From contig CM064580.1 in NCBI GenBank assembly GCA_032716605.1, positions 34,789,911-34,853,910 on the forward strand: DNA of 64,000 nt. The letters run 5' to 3'. The stretch is from Paralithodes platypus. Lineage: Eukaryota > Arthropoda > Malacostraca > Decapoda > Lithodidae. The notes beneath the pieces are model-generated. The model worked only from the letters and a program-made list of their open reading frames with translations, did not search any database and was not told the DNA's origin. Positions 1 to 10,030 of the stretch are shown piece by piece; position 1 is the first letter of the stretch, and each line of letters opens with the position of its first letter. A program made the translations under genes and the position numbers.

Positions 1-81
1 ACATAACAAAACACTGGGGAACTGGTAATTGGTGTTGGAGGACGACTAGTGGGTGTCTTCCTGATTTGTTTATCTCCAAGG

Positions 82-455
82 TTAAGGGGGTAGGGTCTAT
101 TTTTTGGTCGATTATATAATATATTCATAATTGTTTTTAGTTTCTTCCCTATACCTCCGTCAAACTTTAAACAAAAAAACATCCATTAGATCCCCTTTCT
201 AGATTAATATGTACATTTTCAGTAGACAAATTTCCCGGCCGAAGGCCGGTTCTTCCAAAGTTACAAGCTCGCTATCGCTCGCCAGGAAAAAATCAACACC
301 TAAATAGCACGAAAGGTCTTAATATTGACAAATAAATGGGGGCGAAAGGTCTTAAATTCGACAAACTAATGGGGCAAATATCTTAAAATCTGAAAACTAA
401 TGGGGTTAAACATGAGGAAGAGGGGGCACCATAAAAACGCCCCATCTCCCCTTAA
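82..455 (+). mobile_element. TTAA-flanked MITE, family A, copy 1
   Basis: Short non-coding element beginning TTAAGGGGG and ending CTCCCCTTAA, so its termini are inverted repeats that include a TTAA target. Inside are the palindromic CGGCCGAAGGCCGG (about 236-249), the signature CTCGCTATCGCTCGCCAGG, and repeated 'AATGGGGC...CTTAAA' phrases. At least seven more copies occur in the window. TTAA targets are typical of piggyBac-type transposases; that assignment is inference, since no transposase is seen. Confidence 0.75.
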
Positions 456-742
456 GTGAGATGATGGTGAGGGTGAGGACGGTGGTGGGGTGATGATAAT
501 GGTGAGGGGACATGGGCGGTGAACGGGATTGTGGTGATAATGATAGGCGTGGGGAGTTTGTGATGATATATTCAGGAACATAGTGATGCTGGTTGTGATC
601 GTGGTGACAGTAGGTGAAGACTGTAGGGTGGGGAGAGCAATTATTATGTGATAATCGTCGAGATGTATTGTGATGATTATGATGATGATAATGATGTCTA
701 GGATGATGATTATGATAATAACAGAGGGACCGATGCCAGACT

Positions 743-783
<41 letters not shown>

Positions 784-1077
784 GACGCTATAATTGCTCA
801 TTTTGAAATGTACATATAGAAGTAGCGCTGCTGCTGATGATGATTATGGTGTTCAGTAGAATATCTGTGGTGGTGGTTCTTCACACGAGCTCTTCTTTTC
901 CGGTAGTAATTGACTTATACCGGTATTCTGATTATTATAAACTGGCATATATCGTAACTATAGACTGAAGGCAATTATTTTGGGTGACCCATTTATATAT
1001 TTATTTTATTATATTTATATAAACTCAATTCAGAAGCTGCTAGAACAAACTTGCCGAAAAAGGATGAACCCGCCTTA
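456..1077. other. Non-coding, low complexity
   Basis: No gene seen. It contains TGATGA/GGTGAT-rich low-complexity DNA (about 460-715) and an (AT)n microsatellite at 746-782. Open frames here only translate the simple repeat. Confidence 0.6.
746..782. repeat. (AT)n microsatellite
   Basis: Uninterrupted alternating AT tract of about 37 bp. Confidence 0.95.
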
Positions 1078-1315
1078 TTAACCCTTTCACGCACATATGA
1101 CGCAGAGGTTGCCAGATTAGCAATAAGAAATAGAGTTCTCTCACTCTTATAATTACCGTACCTCTCCAAAATTAGTTTTCTGCCCACAGCTAACTCAGAC
1201 AACTGCAGAGGTTGAAGTAACTAAACTAAAGGTTTATAAATACCCCTGATGGTAACAAAGGCTTTGAAGTATTCCTAATAGGCTCAAAATTGCGTAATAT
1301 GTCGGAGAGGGTTAA
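1078..1315 (+). mobile_element. TTAA-flanked MITE, family B, copy 1
   Basis: 238-bp element starting TTAACCCTTTCACGCACATA and ending as the inverted TTAACCCTCTCCGACATATT; the terminal inverted repeats are imperfect and about 26 bp long. A near-identical copy lies at 9463-9702. The main differences are a 5-bp CCGTA at a TA site here, a 5-bp CCATA at another TA site in the other copy, and a 2-bp indel. Confidence 0.85.
1154..1160. other. TACCGTA micro-insertion (footprint-like)
   Basis: This family-B copy reads ATTACCGTACCTC where the copy at 9539 reads ATTACCTC. The difference is exactly CCGTA at a TA dinucleotide, i.e. TA to TA-CCG-TA. Confidence 0.85.
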
Positions 1316-1533
1316 TAACCGAGTCACACGACCGTCTTTCGGGAATATTCTCTTAGTAACACTGGTCTTGACACTTTTAAATCATATTGTTTTAAGATTT
1401 CAGCCAACTATAATACTCTACATTCAATTAAATGAAGTATAATAATTCAAAAAGACCCCCCAATACATATGCACCCCGAAATGCTCCAAAAAATTAAACT
1501 TCCTGATCAAAACTTGCCAGCACTAACGTCCTT

Positions 1534-2788
1534 GTGAATGTGCGTCATTACAGTACTAACCGTAATAACATGCTACTCCACCATCTCACGAAGCCTCATA
1601 ACCACCATCATTATCCACCAGACTCCAACCACTCTTGGTCATCCTCCTTTCGGGACTTCGGTGAGACTTTTTCTATTGCACTAGACATATCGAAAGCCTT
1701 CGATAGAGTCTGGCATAAATCTTTAATTTCTATACTACCCTCCTTCGGTTTCTATCCCTCCATCTGTGCCTTTGTCTCTAATTTCCTTTCTGGCCGTTCC
1801 ATAGCTGCGGTTGTGGACGGCCATTGTTCACTTCCTCACCCTATAAACTCCGGTGTTCCTCAGGGCTCTGTCCTATCTCCTATTCTCTTTCTAATTTGTA
1901 TAAATGATCTCCTTAACTGTACCTTAATTCCCATCCATTCATACGCAGACGACTCAACCTTACACTACTCCATTAGTTTTTCAGAACGCCCCAGCCAGCA
2001 ATCCCTCAACGACAAACGTAATGAAGCCATAGAACTCTTAAATTATGATCTAAATACTATTTCCAATTGGGGCAGAGAAGACCTTGTTAACTTTAATGCT
2101 TCCAAAACCCAATTTCTCCATCTATCTACCCGGCAGGATCTCCCAGCGGACTATCCCTTATTCTTTAACAATACAAAAATCAACCCTTCATCTTCTCTCA
2201 ATATTCTTGGTGTCTCTTTTTCTTCTGCTCTCATTTGGAAGGACCATATTACCAGTCTTGCTAAGGCAGCCTCCCAGAAGCTGGGTGTGCTCAACCGCCT
2301 TAGGGGGTTCTTTTCCCCTGCACAGCTTCTTGCTCTGTACAGGGGCATAGTGCGCCCTTGTATTGAGTTATTGTTCACATGTGTGGGGAGGTTCCTCTCA
2401 CACCGCTCTCCTAGACAAAGTTGAAAGGAAGGCCTTTCGTATCATTAACTCCCGTCCACTCACCAACTCTCTGCAATCTCTCTCTCTCCGCCGCAATGTT
2501 GCATCTCTCTCGCTATTCTATCGCTACTATAATAATCAGTGTTCCTCAGAGCTATCCCAGTGCATACCACCTCCTTTACGTAGGGCACGTGGTACCCATC
2601 TTGCAACTCAATCCCACCCCTACTCTGTGCAACTCTCCAACCCAAGAGTGAAACGTTACTCTCAAACTTTCTTCTACTCAACATCTGAGCTCTGGAACTC
2701 TCTCCCAGAATCAGTCTTTCCCTCTTCCTATGACTTAAATTACTTCAAACTCCGTGTGTCCAGGCATTTTGGCTCGAACGTCCCTTGA
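1534..2788 (+). pseudogene. Reverse transcriptase fragment (Jockey-like), frameshifted
   Basis: The first reading frame (to 2424) shows RT motifs in order: DISKAFDRVWHKSL (RT palm), SGVPQGSVLSPILFL, and the catalytic SYADDSTLH. The thumb-like region follows (LNILGVSFSS..., LYRGIVRPCIE). The frame then slips at about 2365-2370, where one extra T appears, and continues in the next frame to 2788 as YCSHVWGGSSH...ALLDKVERKAFRI...LWNSLPESVFP, the usual C-terminus of this family. No start codon of the original protein is present; the first ATG here is fortuitous. It would have copied RNA into DNA at a nicked target. Now a dead 5'-truncated copy. Jockey is preferred over CR1 because of the poly(A) end and the WGGSS motif. 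Confidence 0.85.
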
Positions 2789-2892
2789 TTTTGGCCCTGT
2801 CACTCTTTCAACTATGGGGGAGGCGCTCGCTATAGGCAGTTATGCCTTTTGCCTCCCTCAATCACATAGAAAAAAAAAAAAAAAAAAAAAAA
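1534..2892 (+). mobile_element. 5'-truncated Jockey-like non-LTR retrotransposon
   Basis: Contains reverse-transcriptase core and C-terminal region, a short 3' UTR (about 2789-2870) and a terminal poly(A) run at about 2870-2892. That is the normal 3' end of a Jockey-type LINE and fixes the orientation. The endonuclease and N-terminal RT regions are missing, consistent with truncated target-primed insertion. Confidence 0.85.
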
Positions 2893-3019
2893 GCTACATC
2901 ACATAATTTAGGCCCGTATTCGTGTACAGACGACATCAATAGTTCGTCGACAGCCTTGCTCATAAAACATGTACTGTACGTTTGCGGTAGCTACTGTCAC
3001 TTTTGTCTTGACTGCCCTC

Positions 3020-3270
3020 CATTCGTAATTGACTGTACATCCATTAGATCCCCCTACTAGATTAATTTGTAATTTTTTCGGTAGAAAAACTTCTGGTTCT
3101 TCCAAAATTACAGGGACACTATCGTTCGCCAGGAAAACAATCGACACCTAAATAACACGAAAGGTGTTAATACTGAAAAAGAAATGGGGTGAAAGGTCTT
3201 GATTAAAATCGACAAAGTAATGGGGCACACCTCTAAAAATCTGAAAAATAATGGGGCTAAACATAGCCCG
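3020..3270 (+). mobile_element. TTAA MITE family A, truncated copy
   Basis: Shares the 'ccattagatcccc...ggtagaaaa...ttccaaaattacagg...cgccaggaaaa' core and the AATGGGGCTAAACAT end of family A, but both TTAAGGGG termini are lost. Confidence 0.75.
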
Positions 3271-4330
3271 TGACTCTTAGCATTTGCTTCACGTCGCAGA
3301 ACTGTCGAGGCAATTTCCTTCTTCTTCTTCTTATGCTTCACAGAGCTGATCAAGATTTTCAGCGAATTATTTACTTTGACTGTACAGTCGCTCATTAACA
3401 AAAATGGACACCTGTGTCCTACTATGCAAGTATGTCTTTATTGACTGAAAACGTAAAATAAAATTTAATAGTTAAACTGTATAAAAATAACATCTGGCAT
3501 TTAAAGAACAGCAAATTTCGTTGCCTATGGTACCGGTAATTAGTTTCGAGTTGATCGCTTCACTTTCACAATGAAGAGTATAAGAGGTCTACGATATATC
3601 TATGAGATGCTGTAGCCTATACAATGGAAGGGCGTTGTTTGTACCATGTTGAACAGACACGATAAGGAAACGAATGCTAATGAATAATTAAATACCCATT
3701 TTTTTGCAAAGATTGAAGTATAATTCTTCAGATTTCATTCATCAATTAGAATTCAGCATTGCAAGGTTTACGAATATGGCTGTGATATACACGATACCGT
3801 CAGTGAAAAGTCACATGTTTTAGTAGGCCCATCACAAAAAAAATACTGAATGATCTACTATAGGCCTATTACATCATTCTGTGTGGCATAGACTAGACAA
3901 ATCACTAATAATCATCGTTCAATAATTACAAATATTCCAATTACACAGTGTCGTCAAGGTAAAGACATGTAAAGAAACAAAATACCAGAGCTAGAATACT
4001 ACTTATCAGGCATATATACCCTAGTACTGCATTACGAATATATAGAAGAATAAAGTTTGTCCATTGGTAATACTGTTGTGTTATCTCCTTCAAATCAGGT
4101 TCTGTTCCGGAGGCCATGCAGCTTGCATATTAATGAGGTTCAGATATGCTGTATAAGGAAGGAAACGACTCTATGAACTAGGCCTACCCGGTACCTAATT
4201 TTTTTCCTTTTCATCTAAGTCTAGAAACCGTAAAAGGGATATAGAGAAGTTCGATCAATCAATGATAACAAAGCAATATTGATTTTTATTAATATAGCCA
4301 TAAATGTAATCATACTAATATGATTTTGTT
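3271..4330. other. Non-coding, nothing recognised
   Basis: AT-rich DNA with no supported gene. About 3600-3740 resembles 47750-47890 (shared GTTTGTACCATG.TGAACA), suggesting an old unnamed repeat. TACCGGTA occurs at 3531. Confidence 0.5.
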
Positions 4331-4334
4331 TTTA

Positions 4335-5270
4335 CTTTACTTGAGTTTACTTGAGTTGTTTCGGCCTCCTCAGCAGCCTCGGCGAGAGTTGCTCCCCCCG
4401 AGTATGTTTGCTGCCAGTGTTTGATGCAGCAGGCTATTCGAGAGGGCAGCTCTCTTCCCCCCCCCCCCCCCCCGCGAAGTATGGCTGATCAAGCACCGAC
4501 TTGAGATGGTAGTCCAAGGCTTTTTTTAGTTCTTCCGTTGGCACGTCCATCAGCTTTCTCACGTTCTCTGGCATGTTGTTGAAGAGGCTCGGTCCCCTGT
4601 TTGTCAACCAGGAGTCCCTCAGTGTGCCCAGAGCTCCCCTACACTTTTGGGGTGGGATGTTACAATACCTACCCCCTCTGTCACTCCAGTTCCATGATAT
4701 TGTGGTGTGAAGGTTTGGCAGTAGACCCTCGATAACTTTCCATGTGTAAATTATCAAGTATCTCTCTCTTCTTCGCTCCAGTGAATATAAGTTAAGAGCC
4801 TTCAGCCTATCCCAGTAATGAAGATGTTTTACCGAGCTGATGTGGGACGTGAAATTTCTTTGAACACTCTCTATTTCGTATATTTCCCCGGCTTTGTGTG
4901 GAGATGTTAGCACACTGCAATACTCCAGTCGTGGGATCACCAACGATTTGAAAAGTGTTATCATTGGCCGTTCTTCTCGTGTCTTGAAAGTGCGCAGTAT
5001 CCAACCTACAAGTTTCCTCGCCGCTACTGACTTGGCCTGATTATGTTCTTTGAAAGACATGTTTTCTGACATTATTACCCCAAGATCTTTAACCTCTGAT
5101 TTTCGTGGGAATGGCAGGAGTGACTCTGTTAAGTAGGTTGTGGTTCTTTTAATTTCTCCATTTCCTCCATACCTTATCAGCTGAAATTTCTCTTCGTTAA
5201 ATTGCATGTTGTTTTCTTTGGTCCACCGAAATACAGCGTTCATGTCTGCTTGCAAGATTTCTTTGTGGCT
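4335..5270 (-). mobile_element. 5'-truncated CR1-like retrotransposon fragment
   Basis: Minus-strand remnant with only the post-catalytic C-terminal part of RT. Its 3' end is marked by a short direct repeat (ACTTGAGTTTACTTGAGT on the plus strand at about 4337) instead of poly(A), as in CR1-type elements. A poly(C) tract interrupts the 3' part at about 4458-4473. Confidence 0.75.
4434..5255 (-). pseudogene. CR1-like RT C-terminal domain fragment
   Basis: The translated 273 residues begin in the NNMQFNEEKFQLIRYG segment that normally follows the FADD motif. They continue through VKDLGVIMSENMSFKEH, SLVIPRLEYCSVL, RLKALNLYSLERRRERY and SLFNNMPENVRKL. This order is characteristic of the thumb/C-terminal part of CR1/L2-type reverse transcriptases. 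The catalytic palm, endonuclease and a true start are absent, so it is non-functional. The C-terminal GGGGG run is translated poly(C) slippage. Unlike the CR1 copies at 6.9, 10 and 42 kb it belongs to a different subfamily: LTSPHKAGEIYEIESVQRNFT replaces QFWCPYYRMDIDSLERIQRRMT. Confidence 0.8.
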
Positions 5271-6902
5271 ATATAGTTAGGCCTAGTGAAATAATTGTAC
5301 TTATTTCCAATCTGTTTACATCGAATAAATATATTCGAAAAAAAAAATCAAGAATTTATATTTTAAAATATTGGTAAATCAAACGAATAGGACTACCGGT
5401 CCGGTACGGTATATCAGAGTAAATAAATAACTGCCAAACCTGTTGTAATGTGGATTAGGGACATCTCAGGAAGACAGAATAATAACAAATATCGGCAGGA
5501 TTTCACACTAGTTCAGACTTGACTCATGAACTAACGATACTATTTCCTCAGGATTCTATAAAGTAAACAACATGAAGATATTTGAGAACACTTATATATA
5601 CTTCCATTAGCCTACATAGATAGTGAAACCTTGCCACCTCAGTCCTTTCTCCATTGAGGTGAAGCAGTCTACAAAAATACCTCAACACAAACACCACCAT
5701 CTCCACATTTCAGTACACATCACCCCTAATATCACCAACTTGATTAGCCTATTATTATTATCACCACGCAACAAAATGGCCACCATCAACATCACCACTA
5801 CAACTACCGTTACCACTACTACCATTATTATTCTCATCAACACAATTCATATCTCCGCCAAAATCGCGATCGTCACCACCATCACCAACTGTCTTGAAGT
5901 GAAGTCGTCCACTTCACCACTCAACCCTTCACACACCACAAAAAACACCACTACCACACCACCTTGATTACCTTTATAAACAGGGTAATCACTCAGAGCG
6001 TTTTGGAAGGCTTTTTTTCAGAAATGTTTCAGAAAATTGGACAAGTTAATACTCTTGCCCTACTTTTCTTTTGCCTGGTCGATCACGAAAAGTTGCTCTA
6101 ACGTAAGTTCACATCACTTAAACCGAACCTACTTTTTTATCTTAACGCTTACATCAGATTACTTTACGTTAGGATAGGATAGGTAGGGCTGGGTGGGTAT
6201 ACGTTACCACGATGGTCCTAGTTAAAGATAAGTTAGGCAGGCAAAATTATACACTCGTCCATACAATTGTGAAGTCAGGTCAGGTCTGTTAAGCGCTTGA
6301 TGCAGTTAGGTAGCATGGATATAGATAATATTGATGAGCTGGGCAGTGACATAGAGAGGTATAAAGAGAATCAATGGGCAGTAAAAGGTTATTACTGAAA
6401 TTTGTAAACTATGAGTGGAATTAAATGATTGATGGTAGTATAAATATACGTATACAAAAAGCATATGGACATTTCAAGTTTAATAATGAAGTTTGTATAT
6501 TATGAAGTGCTACGAGATGCAGAGTGAGCCATTATTCAGATGGCGTCCATACCGTACTTTAATTAAAGGTAGTGCCACCCTGGGCCAACAGAATTAGATC
6601 GTTCACCTATGTGAAGTTACCTATGTGGAGTTCGCCACTCTGCTAGTGGCACCGAGGAGCGCACCGCCCTTCGTTGTTATGTTACGACGTGTTACGACGT
6701 AAGTCATAACAACCTATACATATGTCCTATGAGTTTAATTATAACTTGATGCATCTCATATAATATTAAACTTATACAGTCGTGAAATACCGTACAATAC
6801 CCAATTAGTCTATATAGAGCTGTTGGTATTGCTGTCACGAAAGTTACGATACCGGCTGTCCATATGCCCATATCTGACATATCATGACATTAGCCATCTT
6901 AA
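5271..6902. other. Non-coding; low complexity and a small dispersed repeat
   Basis: No gene. 5620-5970 is CAC/ACC-rich low-complexity DNA whose 114-codon open frame is almost all H, T and I. 6608-6690 holds a fragment of a repeat also at 24425 and 25708. Motifs TACGGTA (5405) and TACCGTA (6550, 6788) occur. Confidence 0.5.
6608..6690 (+). repeat. Dispersed repeat 'CTAGTGGCACCGACGAGCG'
   Basis: GCCACTCTGCTAGTGGCACC followed by GAGGAGCGCACCGCCCTTCG. Related segments occur at 24425-24500 and 25708-25775. Identity of the family is unknown. Confidence 0.55.
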
Positions 6903-7986
6903 CTGTTGTTTCTTATATACATAAATGACCTAGATTTAGGTATAACTAGTAGGATAAGTAAATTCGCAGACGATACTAAAATGGGGAGATCAATTGATTC
7001 AGATAGCGATATAGAGTGCCTCCAAAGGGATCTAGATACCTTACATGAATGGTCAGTAAATTGGCAGATGAAGTTTAACATTGACAAATGCAAGGTATTA
7101 AAGATAGGGAAGATGCAAACAAATGTTAAATATAAACTAGCTAATTTAGAATTAGAAAATTCAGACTGCGAGAAAGATCTAGGTGTGTTTGTTAGCAATG
7201 ATTTGAAGCCTAGAAAACAGTGTATAAGCGTTCGTAATAAGGCAAACAGGATTCTCGGGTTCATCTCTAGGAGTGTGAGTAACAGAACTGCTGATGTTAT
7301 CTTAAAACTTTACTTGTCATTAGTGAGACCCCATATGGATTATGCTGTCCAATTTTGGTGTCCTTATTACAGAATGGACATAGATTCATTGGAGAGAATT
7401 CAGCGTAGAATGACAAAAATGATCCATAATATTAGAAATTTTCCGTATGAAGAAAGGTTGAAGAAATTAGGTTTACATTCGTTAGAGAGACGCAGAGTTA
7501 GAGGGGATATGATAGAGGTGTTCAAGTGGGTTAGTGGGATTAACAAAGGGGACATGACAAATGTACTAAAGCTCAGTGATAGCGAAAGAACTCGTACCAA
7601 TGGTTTCAAATTAGATAAATTTCGTTTCAGAAAAGATATAGGCAAATATTGGTTTGGTAACAGAGTTGTAGATGGGTGGAATAGGCTACCAAGTGATATA
7701 GTGGGATCAAGAACGATAGGGAGCTTTAAGAAAAAATTGGATAAGCATATGGACGAGAAGGGTTGGGTGTGAAGGGGGATCAGCCGGGTTGGGCCAATCA
7801 GCGCTCTGCAGACCCCCGTAATCCTGCGTTAATCTCTAACCGGTTTGGTAAGATGATCCTCAGGGTATTAGAGTGTTGAGCCTATAATTGGGCTTTGTAA
7901 TTGGGGTTGTGTGGGACAGGGATCTGCCTTGCTTAGGCCAATCGGCTTTCTGCAGACTCCCATTTTCTTATGTTCTTATGTTCTTA
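6903..7986 (+). mobile_element. 5'-truncated CR1-like retrotransposon, young copy
   Basis: Begins abruptly at CTGTTGTTTCTTATA and appears identical by eye to 10841-11924 through to the 3' terminus. It ends in the short tandem TTCTTATG repeat typical of CR1-like tails; there is no poly(A). The apparent identity over about 1.08 kb implies recent retrotransposition. Confidence 0.9.
6906..7772 (+). pseudogene. CR1-like reverse transcriptase, C-terminal half
   Basis: 288 uninterrupted codons equal to the last 288 residues of the 559-residue frame at 10031-11710. It starts at LIYINDLDLG, keeps the catalytic KFADDTK motif, then runs through the thumb (KDLGVFVSNDL, SLVRPHMDYAVQFWCP) to the C-terminal HMDEKGWV. 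The fingers and half of the palm are missing, so it cannot be active despite the intact frame. Upstream sequence (before 6903) is unrelated, marking the 5' truncation point. Confidence 0.9.
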
Positions 7987-8124
7987 ACTTCAAATATAAA
8001 CTAACTAGGTAAGGTACAGTATATTAACTTATAATTGCCTAGTTATTATAAGTAGCGGTATGGGAAAATTATGAAATCGTAAGTGATGGGCTACCGGTAT
8101 TTTGTCATAAACCTTTCAACAAAA

Positions 8125-8496
8125 TTAAAGGGGGCAGGGTTTATTTTTAGGTTGATTTCTTCACGTATTTATTATTATTTTAGTTTCCTCCCTAGACCTC
8201 CATCAAACTTAAAAACATATCCATTAGATTCCCCTTCTATAATATTTTGTACATTTTTCGGTAGAAAATGTCCCGGCCGAAAGACGGTTCTTCCAAAATT
8301 ACAGGCTCACTATCGTTCGCCAGGAAACAAAAATCAACACCTAAATAGCACGAAAGGTGTTAATATTGACAAAGAAATGGGGCGAAAGGTCTTAACATCG
8401 ACAAACTAATGGGGCACATATCCTAAAATCTGAAAACTAAAAGGGGCTAAACATGAGGAAGAAGGGGGACCATAAAAAGGGCCCATCTCCCCTTAA
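8125..8496 (+). mobile_element. TTAA MITE family A, near full length
   Basis: Starts TTAAAGGGGGCAGG and ends ATCTCCCCTTAA; full internal order as in 82-455 (CATTAGAT..., TCCCGGCCG, CGTTCGCCAGG, CACGAAAGGTGTTAA, AATGGGGC repeats). Confidence 0.8.
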
Positions 8497-9462
8497 AGAA
8501 CTAACCCAGAGAGTATCCGGATCCTGGTAAAGCCGGTACGGTATCGCACGAGAGCTTTTATAGTCTACATTCTATGATCAAATAATTTCTGGCAACATTT
8601 CTGGAATATTTTACAACGGTATCGGAAACTAGACTAATGATAGATAATTTTAGGTGACAGAAATATTATAAATGTTGACCTCATAAGCTGCCAGACCAGT
8701 GTTGAGGATAAATGTTGAGGGAAAAGGCGGTCGTGTGATACCGGCTTAACTGCAGATACCCTACCACCAGCAGCCCCAGCATCTCCTCTGCCCCATACCT
8801 GGTGCAGGTTTGGAGGGTCAGCCAAGCATAAACAATAGGAGCAGAGTGGACAGGGCTACTTACCATGGTCCCCCTCACATCCGCATGGAAACTGACTAGT
8901 CTTAAAGTACCTAGTGTTTAATATATACAGAACAATTATACAATTATAGTATATATTCATAAGCATGATGGCTGATCATTGTTTCTGAAAATTAGCTTAC
9001 AGTGGCTTGGTGATTTTTTTTTTTGCATAATACAAATCATTCGGTGGATATGCACTTTGGATTGTGACAGGACATGAAGCTGAAGAATATTGTCTTAAAT
9101 AATTGTTATACCGGTATATTGAACACCTCATAGGTCTATTTATATAATTCATACAAACATAGTTATTTTCAAAAGCTCAAGTAATCTTGCATGCAGCCTG
9201 TGACATTTTAAAGCCAGCCGTGCATATGATATGAGTTCTTACCCAACCATCATACAACCGTGGCATATAAAAGTAAACAAACAACACGCCCCGACTACCA
9301 GGAAAGGCTATCAAGAAGAGACCCTCCCCTTCTGGTCGCTGTGTTGAAATACTCCGGTTATATTGCCAGTCTCAGAAGGGGATTGTGCACAGTCAGTAGG
9401 GAGGAGGAAAATGTACTGTCTGAACTAAATTTAATATTCAATTAGGCCTATTCATAAACTTG
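8497..9462. other. Non-coding, nothing recognised
   Basis: No supported gene. Short open frames (for example 9260-9445, 8681-8878) have no family signature. Contains TACGGTA at 8537, TACCGGTA at 9109 and TAGGCCTA at 9443. Confidence 0.5.
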
Positions 9463-9702
9463 TTAACCCTTTCACGCACATATGACGCAGAGGTTGCCAG
9501 ATTAGCAATAAGAAATAGAGTTCTCTCACTCTTATAATTACCTCTCCAAAATTAGTTTTCTGCCCACAGCTAACTCAAAGACAACTGCAGAGGTTGAAGT
9601 AACTAAACTAAAGGTTTATAAATACCCCTGATGGTAACAAAGGCTTTAAAGTACCATATCCCTAATAGGCTCAAAATTGCGTCATATGTCGAAGAGGGTT
9701 AA
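9463..9702 (+). mobile_element. TTAA-flanked MITE, family B, copy 2
   Basis: 240-bp near-identical partner of 1078-1315 with TTAACCC termini at both ends. Useful as an alignment control: it lacks the CCGTA insertion of copy 1 but has its own CCATA insertion at 9652. Confidence 0.85.
9652..9658. other. TACCATA micro-insertion (footprint-like)
   Basis: Reads AGTACCATATCCC where copy 1 (about 1269) reads AGTATTCC. The gain is CCATA at a TA site plus one substitution. The CCA core resembles reported Mos1-type mariner excision products. Confidence 0.75.
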
Positions 9703-10030
9703 GACATTAGCTGATTGAGCAACGAATTTGGGTGAATATTAATTTGTTCAGTATTTGAGGTCGACACCATATTTTGGATATCATTAAACGCTTTTATGAA
9801 AATTAAGGAGCTCTAGAAATTAAAGGGATAAAAACTGTCTCAACAACTAGCAGTACCGGTATACATCTCCCACAAGTTCCTCCTAAACTGATTAAAATAG
9901 TCAAATAATAGCCAAAATAAACTGGAAAAAAAATGCGTCATAGTCCTCAAGGGGCAAATAAGTTAACTTTTAGAGTGTAATATAAATATATAAAAATAAA
10001 ATATAACTTGCACATTATAGCTACATTAGG

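Noticed and set aside
5623..5967. H/T/I-rich 114-codon frame
   Set aside because: Low-complexity CAC/ATC repeat, no start context or domain.
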